From Treponema sp. (GTDB lineage Bacteria; Spirochaetota; Spirochaetia; Treponematales; Breznakiellaceae), in assembly GCA_031279555.1 (NCBI GenBank), contig JAITIK010000143.1:1-64000 (forward strand): a stretch of DNA of 64,000 nucleotides. Direction: 5' to 3'. Of the stretch, positions 58,263 to 64,000 are shown one piece after another (within the stretch, counting starts at the first letter, position 1; the number at the start of each line of letters is the position of its first letter). Made by a program: the position numbers and the translations under genes. Under the pieces are notes generated by a model that searched no databases, was not told where the DNA came from, and saw nothing but the letters and a program-made list of their open reading frames with translations.

Positions 58263-58522
58263 AGAATTGGTATATGAGTCTGTTCCAAAACGCGAACTTG
58301 CGTTCTGGTTGGTTTTGGAGGTGATGTCGTTCTTAAATTTTTCGGAGATTATTTAAGCCATATACTGCCATATTTTGAAATAGCTAACAGAGATTATAAA
58401 AAGCTCGCCCACGCTGGGCGCTTCGCGCCAGTTTTTTGTTGCGATAACGGCTCCAGCGCATTTGCCAGCGCTAGTCGCGTTTCTGTTGAACGGGTTATAT
58501 ACGGCGTCCGTTGCGCCGACCC
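58263..58522. other. Intergenic region with inverted repeats before folP
   Basis: A hairpin CCAAAAC/GTTTTGG (58285-58291 with 58312-58318) resembles other hairpins in this window. At 58441-58499 a nested structure appears: ATAAC (58444-58448) with GTTAT (58494-58498), AGCGC/GCGCT and CGTT/AACG inside. No gene is evident. Confidence 0.4.
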
Positions 58523-58551
58523 TTGACAGTATTCCACTCTCATTTTATACT
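58523..58551 (+). promoter_or_regulatory. Promoter of folP-cdaA-cdaR
   Basis: TTGACA (58523-58528), 17-base spacer, TATACT (58546-58551) is near consensus. The predicted start leaves an 8-base leader before ATG 58566 with no Shine-Dalgarno sequence, nearly leaderless. Confidence 0.8.
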
Positions 58552-58565
58552 CTCACCCTAGATGT

Positions 58566-59402
58566 ATGATCGCTACTATTGAAAAAGACGTACGCCGTGT
58601 TCTTGTCATGGCGATAGTCAACTGTACCAACGACTCTTTTTTCGCGCAAAGCAGGGCGGCTGACATGGAGACGGCGGTGGAAAAGGCGTTGCGCGCCGTG
58701 GAGGACGGCGCGGACATCATTGACATCGGTGGAGAATCGACGCGGCCCGGCGCGGCGTATATAGGCGAGGAAGAAGAGGCTCGGCGGGTGTTGCCGGTCA
58801 TTCGGGGCGTCAGACGCCAGTCAGACGCCCCCATATCGGTGGACACGCGGAAAGCCGCGGTTGCGGCCGCGGCTTTGGAAGCCGGGGCGAACATCATCAA
58901 CGATATTTCCGCGCTGGAAGACGATCCCGATATGGGAAAGGTTTGCGCGGCGCATCGCGCTAAAGTCGCGCTTATGCACAAGAGAGGCGCGCCTGAAACC
59001 ATGCAAAATGATCCGTTCTACCAAGATGTTGTTGGGGAGGTCGCCGCTTATTTGCAAAACGCGGCGCGGAGGGCTTTGGACGCGGGCGTTGCGCGGGAAA
59101 ACATTATACTTGATCCGGGCGTTGGTTTTGGGAAACGGCTGGAAGACAACACGGCGCTCATCAAGCGCCTTGCAACAATCCGCGCTCTAGGCTATCCTGT
59201 GCTGATTGGGCTTTCGCGGAAGACCTTCATTGGAGAACTGACCGGAAGGGGCGTCGAGGACAGGCTCGCCGGCACTCTTGCGGCGAACGCGGCCGCCATT
59301 ATGGCCGGAGCGGATATCATCAGGGTACACGATGTTAAAGAAGCGGTTGATATGGTAAAGGTGTTGCATGGAGTGGCTGCAGAAACTGTCGGCAATGTAT
59401 GA
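58566..59402 (+). CDS. folP: Dihydropteroate synthase
   Basis: This enzyme joins para-aminobenzoate to hydroxymethyl-dihydropterin diphosphate in folate synthesis and is the target of sulfonamides. Family motifs: VMAIVNCTNDSFF (normally MGILNVTPDSF), GADIIDIGGESTRPGA, PISVDTRKAAVAAAALEAGA, IINDISALEDDPDMG, ALMHKRGAPETMQ, ILDPGVGFGKRLEDN and VLIGLSRKTFIGELTGR. It has 278 residues, normal. The Cys-Thr-Asn-Asp-Ser version of the first motif is a small change at the pterin-site loop. The C-terminal 35 bases overlap cdaA. A strong promoter lies just upstream. Confidence 0.94.
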   Translation: MIATIEKDVRRVLVMAIVNCTNDSFFAQSRAADMETAVEKALRAVEDGADIIDIGGESTRPGAAYIGEEEEARRVLPVIRGVRRQSDAPISVDTRKAAVAAAALEAGANIINDISALEDDPDMGKVCAAHRAKVALMHKRGAPETMQNDPFYQDVVGEVAAYLQNAARRALDAGVARENIILDPGVGFGKRLEDNTALIKRLATIRALGYPVLIGLSRKTFIGELTGRGVEDRLAGTLAANAAAIMAGADIIRVHDVKEAVDMVKVLHGVAAETVGNV

Positions 59403-60231
59403 CATAATACGTCCGGCGCTGGACATAACGATCTTGGCGTTATTGCTGTACATGACGTATGGTCTTTTGGTAAAAACCCAAGCCGTACAGATGATAAAAG
59501 GCGCGGGTTTTCTCGCCTTGGTGTATGGACTTGCGACCTTGCTGAGACTCACCACGCTGGTGTGGATACTCAAGGCGCTGGCTCCCGGACTGCTCATCGC
59601 AGTCGCCATTGTGTTTCAGCCTGAATTGCGCAAGATAATCCTCCGACTCGGGCAAAGCGAGTTTTTCAGACCGAACGCCAAGCCGAACGCGGGGCATCTG
59701 GAAGCCGTCATTACGGCTGCGGAAATTCTTTCCCAAAAACGGCGCGGCGTGCTTGTCGTGTTTCCCCGAAAAATCAACATCAAGAACATCATTGATACGG
59801 GGACAAAGCTCAACGCGGAAATTTCTTCAAGCCTCATCGTCGCCATTTTTGAGTTTGACGGTCCCCTCCACGATGGGGCGATGATCATTCAGAATGAGCG
59901 GATCGCGGCTGCCGGATGCTTCCTTCCCCTGTCCGAGCAACAGGACATCAAGAAAAGTTTCGGCACCCGTCATAGAGCGTCTTTGGGCATGTCCGAGCAG
60001 TCGGACGCGGTGATTCTGGTTGTTTCTGAAGAGACCGGGGCTATCAGCCTTGCCTTTGACGGAAAATTGTACTACGATCTTTCACCTATAGAAGCCGCTC
60101 GAAAACTGCGGGATCTGCTTGAGCATGGGAAACGCAGCGCCGGTGTTGGAGAGACAAGCATGGACACCGGCGATGCAAACGGCTCGTTCGATGGCATTAA
60201 TCCTATGGAAGCCGCTCCATTTAAGAAGTGA
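59368..60231 (+). CDS. cdaA: Diadenylate cyclase CdaA (c-di-AMP synthase)
   Basis: CdaA makes cyclic di-AMP from two ATP. Three N-terminal membrane helices are visible (ALDITILALLLYMTYGLLVK, MIKGAGFLALVYGLATLLRL, LKALAPGLLIAVAIVFQPEL). The DAC domain follows with FDGPLHDGAMIIQNERIAAA (the DGA motif) and FGTRHRASLGMSEQSDAVIL (RHR motif), both intact. A C-terminal tail carries GETSMDTGDANGSFD. It has 287 residues. ATG 59368 overlaps folP by 35 bases and has AAAGGTG upstream. Its stop abuts the regulator cdaR. c-di-AMP controls potassium and osmotic balance and wall homeostasis in other bacteria. Confidence 0.95.
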   Translation: MEWLQKLSAMYDIIRPALDITILALLLYMTYGLLVKTQAVQMIKGAGFLALVYGLATLLRLTTLVWILKALAPGLLIAVAIVFQPELRKIILRLGQSEFFRPNAKPNAGHLEAVITAAEILSQKRRGVLVVFPRKINIKNIIDTGTKLNAEISSSLIVAIFEFDGPLHDGAMIIQNERIAAAGCFLPLSEQQDIKKSFGTRHRASLGMSEQSDAVILVVSEETGAISLAFDGKLYYDLSPIEAARKLRDLLEHGKRSAGVGETSMDTGDANGSFDGINPMEAAPFKK

Positions 60232-60245
60232 GAGAGGCGTCTAGT

Positions 60246-61232
60246 ATGAAGACACTGGATTATAGAAAAATACTTTTGAAAATCGCCGGGAACTGGACCG
60301 CCAAGGTGGTATCCGTTGTATTGGCGATACTGTTGTTTGCGTTTCACAAGGCGTCTTCCATGGAGGAGCGCTTTTTCTCAGCGCCGTTGCATCTGGAAAT
60401 TGACGGAAGCTATACGCCTTCCAGCCCGTATGACCAGACGCTCCGTGTGAGCCTGCGCGGGGAAGCGAACAGTATTTATCCGATTCTGGAAGATGATATC
60501 ATCGCCTACATTGATCTCAAGGGAAAAACCAAGGGGACGCACCGTGTTCCGGTACAGATACGGAAAAAAGGAACCGCTTTGGGCGTTGATCCCCTTGAAA
60601 TAAAGGTTGAACCTGGAGAAATATCGTTGACCATAGATCATAAGGCAAGCAAAACGGTGCAGCTTAAGACAAACGTCAGGGGTAGCCTGCGCAACGGCTA
60701 TCAACTTGCGGGCTGGACTCTTACGCCTGAACAAGCCGTTATCGATGGTCCCGCAGATGTACTCGCAACTATTTCAGAGCTTTTTACCGAAGACGTAGAG
60801 CTTGACGGCCATGATTCGGACTTTTCCATTGTAGTGAACATTTTGAATCATGAACCGCTCGCCATAATACGGGGAGGCGCGATGGCGGAATTCAAGGGCG
60901 TTGTGCAGGAAATTCTTGCGCAGAAAACCTACGAAAACATCCCCATTAGCCTGAGGAATCTGGATTCCATCCGCTGGACGGCAATCTTGAACATTGAGAA
61001 TGGGAGCGTCTCGGTTGAAGGCAGGCAACGCGATCTCAACCGGTATACGGCGCTTGACGCATTCAGCGTAGATTGCGCGGGAATTCAGGAAGCGGGTTCC
61101 TTTTCCCTGCCGGTTGATGTGAACATACCCGTGTACCTCAGCGCCACGGCAAGCGCCCCAAAAATGGTTGTCGTTACGGTACGTGCGGCGGAACTATCCG
61201 ACGCCGGTGACGAGGATGCGGCGCCGCGTTAG
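60246..61232 (+). CDS. cdaR: YbbR-domain protein CdaR
   Basis: The protein has a single N-terminal membrane helix (WTAKVVSVVLAILLFAFHKA) and extracytoplasmic YbbR domains, seen as repeated beta units such as QTLRVSLRGEANSIYPILED, GTHRVPVQIRKKGTALGVDP and KASKTVQLKTNVRGSLRNGY. In Firmicutes CdaR binds CdaA and regulates it. It has 328 residues, with perhaps three YbbR-type units. I choose ATG 60246 behind GAGAGGCG; the GTG at 60228 would overlap cdaA's stop. The order cdaA-cdaR is standard, but the glmM gene often next to them is absent here. Confidence 0.88.
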   Translation: MKTLDYRKILLKIAGNWTAKVVSVVLAILLFAFHKASSMEERFFSAPLHLEIDGSYTPSSPYDQTLRVSLRGEANSIYPILEDDIIAYIDLKGKTKGTHRVPVQIRKKGTALGVDPLEIKVEPGEISLTIDHKASKTVQLKTNVRGSLRNGYQLAGWTLTPEQAVIDGPADVLATISELFTEDVELDGHDSDFSIVVNILNHEPLAIIRGGAMAEFKGVVQEILAQKTYENIPISLRNLDSIRWTAILNIENGSVSVEGRQRDLNRYTALDAFSVDCAGIQEAGSFSLPVDVNIPVYLSATASAPKMVVVTVRAAELSDAGDEDAAPR

Positions 61233-61277
61233 CCCTCACACGCTATGCGTACACGGTGCGCCGCGCTTCGGGGAGTG

Positions 61278-63272
61278 TCACCGCAATGTTCTCAATAAAG
61301 CGCGTAATTCCGGATCCGCCGCATGTTGCTGATCGACGCTCGGCGGCGAAGCGGCGTCTTGCGTTTCCGGTATCAACAAAACCTCGTCTCCGTCTGCAAT
61401 ATGGTCGAAAAAGCCGACCCGGGAAAGCGTACCGGCTGCGACTTCTTCATCAACGACGGTAATGATCAGCGCGCCAACCACATCTCCCGGCGAGTAAAGG
61501 ATTCCTATGCCTTCATTTTTAATGACGGTCTGCTTTTTTCTCACCACATCGTAGGTCGCTCCGGCTCTCACCCCATCCGCCTTTCCCTTGTCAATGAGTC
61601 CCTGCCCCTGTTTATGCTGGAGCAGTACGCTCCGGAACGGGAGGGATGCGCTTAATTGTTCGGTGATTCCGCGAGATGCGTTCCGCAGTTTGTCCGCGCC
61701 GGTACGATAGGAAGAGAAAACGCCGGCCGGGGATCCGGTGCGCGCCACGAAGAATTCGCCCTTGACCGATATGTCCCGCTCATTTTCATTTACCGATATG
61801 ATGAGAAAGTAATCTGCGCCGGCTGAACGCGCTTCCCTGAAAGCTGCGGAAAAAGAGGGTTGTCTCAATTCAATGTTCATGGGAGTGATGTTTCTATCGT
61901 GGATCATAAAGTCTTTTATATAGGAAGCGGTGAGGGCGCCCGCGTCCGCATGATAAAAGCTTGACTGGGAAACGACCGAGAAAATCGCTACATTCCAATG
62001 GCGCCCGCCGCTTGTCGCTGGATCAACGCCCCACTGCCTGTGAAGCGCTTCGGCTAAAAGCGCGTCATAGGCTTCCACCGCATCATCCACAGTTTTGTCA
62101 GCGGCGCCGAGTTGCTGCATGAAGCGCAGTTCGTCAACATAACGCGCCGGGTAGCCTTGCAATCGGAGGATTTCGGCGTATTCCTTTCTGGCAGGCGCGT
62201 AGGGATTGATGCGGAGTCCGCGCCGGTATTCAAAAAGCGCCTGATCTGACAGGTTGGCGGCTCTGTAATCACGGGCGCGGTTGAAATGGTAGTCAGCCCA
62301 GCGTACGCGCGCCGGGTCTTCGAGGTTGGTGTCGGCTATAAGCCGCTCTTCCAGCGCAACGCGGATAAATTCGTCGCTCTGGTCGATGGCGAGCGCGTTT
62401 ATAAAAATGTTCCTGGCATCGCCCTTGCGTCCAAGTTGGGCGTACGACATGCCCTTGAGGTACCACGCGCTTAAATTCTTCTGGTTGAACGCGATCGCCT
62501 CATCAGCAAGACGCGCCGCCTCTTCGTATTTGCCCGTTCTGTAACGGAGGTTCGCAAGAAGGGAACGCGCCGGATCAAAACCGGGCCTATAGAAGAGGGA
62601 TTTTTCCGCATGCGCTATTGCGGAATTGATTCTTCCCGCCTCCGCATCCAAGTACGCCGCGTAGTAGTAGACACGGTGATCGTCCGTGTGCTGGAGGAGG
62701 GCGCGTTCTATGTAGGACTTCGCCTGCTCCGTATTGCCCAGCGATCCTTGTACAAGCGCGAGGGAGACGAGGAGGCGCCTGTCGTCCGGGTAGCGGCGGA
62801 CGGCATCCTGGTAGCGCCGAACCGCATCCCCGGAATGGCCGCGGGCAATGTCAAGCTCCGAAGCGGCGAACAGAGCTTCTTTGTTGTAAGGTTCGCGGGA
62901 GAGCGACTCGGCGATCACCGAGAAAGCCGCGTCGAGTTGCCCCAGCGCAATGAGGACAAAGGCTTCAAGGTTTGCAAGGGCTATGTTTCCTCTCGCAAGA
63001 ACGCGAGCCTTCCGCACCCATACGAGGGCTTCGTCAAATTCACCTAAATTGTAGTAACACTCGGCGAGCGCGGCGGTGGCTTCCACATGGGCGGGGCTGA
63101 GGCGCAGACATTCAAGCAAGGCTTCCGACGCGGAATACCAGTCCTCCTCCACCATGAAGGCGCGTCCCTGATTGTAGTAGGAGGACACGCTCGCAGGAGC
63201 TTGCGCGGCTTGCGCGTACAGAACGCCGGCGGTTGCGGATAGTGCTATTATAAGAATGAACCGGTATTTCAT
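61278..63272 (-). CDS. Exported TPR protein
   Basis: A signal peptide (FILIIALSATAGVLYAQ) precedes about ten TPR units, among them GRAFMVEEDWYSASEALLEC, ALAECYYNLGEFDEALVWVR, GSLGNTEQAKSYIERALLQH and YLKGMSYAQLGRKGDARNIF. The C-terminal third (about 430-664) is a different domain: RHWNVAIFSVVSQSSFYHAD, SAGADYFLIISVNENERDIS and GAGATYDVVRKKQTV-like blocks (beta-rich). The protein is probably periplasmic or surface-associated and may organise envelope complexes. It has 664 residues. It is convergent with cdaR and is followed closely upstream by a TlyC-type gene; the 5-base gap suggests one operon. No function is known to me. Confidence 0.8.
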   Translation of the reverse strand: MKYRFILIIALSATAGVLYAQAAQAPASVSSYYNQGRAFMVEEDWYSASEALLECLRLSPAHVEATAALAECYYNLGEFDEALVWVRKARVLARGNIALANLEAFVLIALGQLDAAFSVIAESLSREPYNKEALFAASELDIARGHSGDAVRRYQDAVRRYPDDRRLLVSLALVQGSLGNTEQAKSYIERALLQHTDDHRVYYYAAYLDAEAGRINSAIAHAEKSLFYRPGFDPARSLLANLRYRTGKYEEAARLADEAIAFNQKNLSAWYLKGMSYAQLGRKGDARNIFINALAIDQSDEFIRVALEERLIADTNLEDPARVRWADYHFNRARDYRAANLSDQALFEYRRGLRINPYAPARKEYAEILRLQGYPARYVDELRFMQQLGAADKTVDDAVEAYDALLAEALHRQWGVDPATSGGRHWNVAIFSVVSQSSFYHADAGALTASYIKDFMIHDRNITPMNIELRQPSFSAAFREARSAGADYFLIISVNENERDISVKGEFFVARTGSPAGVFSSYRTGADKLRNASRGITEQLSASLPFRSVLLQHKQGQGLIDKGKADGVRAGATYDVVRKKQTVIKNEGIGILYSPGDVVGALIITVVDEEVAAGTLSRVGFFDHIADGDEVLLIPETQDAASPPSVDQQHAADPELRALLRTLR

Positions 63273-63277
63273 TTTTT

Positions 63278-64000
63278 TTACTCCTCGTTTTCACGCTTCA
63301 CCACTATCTTTACTTTCTGGATTTTGTATCCTTCCATTTCCTGAATGATGAAGTCACATCCATTATACACGGTCTTTTCGTATTTAACAGGAATTTTCCC
63401 AAAAAGATCAAACACAAAGCCTCCCAAGGTGTCGAAATTATCAACGGGAAGATCAATGTTGATCTCTTCCGCGAGGTCTTCAAGATTGACGCGGGCGTCA
63501 CAAAGGTACACGCTTTCGTTTATCTTGACTATGTTCTCGGTTTCATTGTCGAACTCGTCCTGAATGTCCCCGACGATCTCCTCAAGGATGTCTTCCATGC
63601 TCACAATGCCGGAGACGCCGCCGTACTCATCGACTACAACCGCAATATGCACCCGTTTGCGCCTGAGTTCCCGAAAAAGCTCGTCAATGCGTTTTGGCTC
63701 AGGCACGAAAAACGGTTTGCGAAGGAGTTTGTGAATGTCGAATTCTTGATTCTTGACAAGGCAGGTAAGAACATCCTTTGCATAGAGAATGCCAATGACG
63801 TTATCTATGGTCTCTTCGTACACCGGAAAACGGGAATGTCCGCTTTCTGTGATTGCGGCGAGAATTTCATCTCTTGGCGAGCTTGCGTGAATAAAAACCG
63901 TGTCAATGCGCGGCGCCATGATTTCTTTTACCGTGGTGCCGGAGAGTTCTATGATGCCCCGTATCATTTCCTTCTGCTCATTTTCAAGAGCGTTGAAGGT
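63278..64000 (-). CDS. TlyC/CorC-HlyC family protein, partial
   Basis: The frame stays open to the end of the window, so the N-terminus is missing; visible residues begin TFNALENEQKEMIRGIIELS, the start of the CBS part of TlyC-type proteins. The CBS pair includes GTTVKEIMAPRIDTVFIHAS, FPVYEETIDNVIGILYAKDV and VAVVVDEYGGVSGIVSMEDI, followed by EEIVGDIQDEFDNE and a C-terminal CorC_HlyC domain (DNFDTLGGFVFDLFGKIPVK). The ORF-track start at 63967 is internal. Whether a membrane part precedes it cannot be seen. It is co-oriented with the TPR gene, five bases apart, and is a second member of the family alongside the 28.2-29.5 kb gene. Confidence 0.85.
   Translation of the reverse strand, partial: TFNALENEQKEMIRGIIELSGTTVKEIMAPRIDTVFIHASSPRDEILAAITESGHSRFPVYEETIDNVIGILYAKDVLTCLVKNQEFDIHKLLRKPFFVPEPKRIDELFRELRRKRVHIAVVVDEYGGVSGIVSMEDILEEIVGDIQDEFDNETENIVKINESVYLCDARVNLEDLAEEINIDLPVDNFDTLGGFVFDLFGKIPVKYEKTVYNGCDFIIQEMEGYKIQKVKIVVKRENEE

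Noticed and set aside
1-64000. CRISPR arrays, rRNA genes, prophage or transposase genes.
   Set aside because: I looked for regularly spaced repeats, rRNA-like sequence, integrases and transposase motifs and saw none, apart from the small non-coding repeats listed.

Overview
The window looks like chromosome from a spirochaete of the Treponema group, probably a host-associated or termite-gut type lineage. The best evidence is the motility block at about 10.0-16.8 kb, where flhF, a MinD-like flhG, a small membrane protein, the flagellar sigma factor and a FapA-type protein follow each other as in treponemes. An ECF sigma factor with its anti-sigma factor, many lipoproteins, a beta-barrel candidate, an outward-looking transport repertoire and a long poly-G tract inside a gene fit the same group. 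Base composition is roughly balanced with GC-rich coding regions; one small AT-rich locus (19.0-19.4 kb) stands out. Species-level placement is inference only.

Layout, left to right. 0-9.6 kb: the 3' end of a chemotaxis receptor, hisC-hisD, a DNA-binding/PTS EIIA fusion, aldose 1-epimerase, a membrane protein divergent from an outer-membrane beta-barrel plus lipoprotein pair, and an extended RarA. 9.6-17.8 kb: the flhF-flhG-fliA-FapA motility operon running into a NusG-domain-II protein and a Gx transporter. 17.9-26.4 kb: trpS, a broken AT-rich small gene, a thioesterase, radA, a VOC protein, an ECF sigma/anti-sigma operon with a secreted protein and a TIG-transglutaminase lipoprotein, and an archaeal-type UMP kinase. 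26.5-30.6 kb (minus strand): HD-GYP protein, CorC/HlyC-type membrane protein and two tandem FKBP isomerases. 30.7-38.0 kb: a membrane TPR-like protein, an HD phosphohydrolase, a ComFB-domain protein, tRNA-Pro(UGG), an alkyltransferase and a 1117-residue hybrid histidine kinase. 38.2-44.2 kb (minus strand): oppBCDF-oppA. 44.7-57.9 kb: a large plus-strand carbohydrate-uptake cluster. 58-64 kb: folP-cdaA-cdaR, then a convergent TPR protein and a truncated TlyC/CorC protein.

How it fits together. Three second-messenger threads are visible: c-di-GMP (HD-GYP, and possibly the ComFB protein), c-di-AMP (cdaA-cdaR) and phosphorelay (hybrid kinase). Two nutrient-uptake systems dominate the right half. 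The peptide permease carries a 15-base G tract in the oppC coding sequence, which makes it a likely phase-variable locus. The carbohydrate cluster has two substrate-binding proteins (one a roughly 958-residue fusion to carbohydrate-binding-like modules), two permease pairs, an NHL-propeller/TPR membrane protein, a YIP1-like membrane protein and a large DUF5696-like lipoprotein, but no ATPase; it is my candidate for the least described system here.

Two sequence-level patterns cut across gene functions. First, at least eight genes have a recognisable sigma-70 promoter whose -10 box ends only 6-8 bases before the start codon, so the transcripts should be leaderless. Second, several families of intergenic hairpins and repeats recur, including a roughly 165-bp element with terminal inverted repeats present twice, and a 160-bp repeat that appears to have inserted in frame at the very start of an FKBP lipoprotein gene with an 8-bp target duplication. 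All calls were made by reading the sequence; no database search was run.
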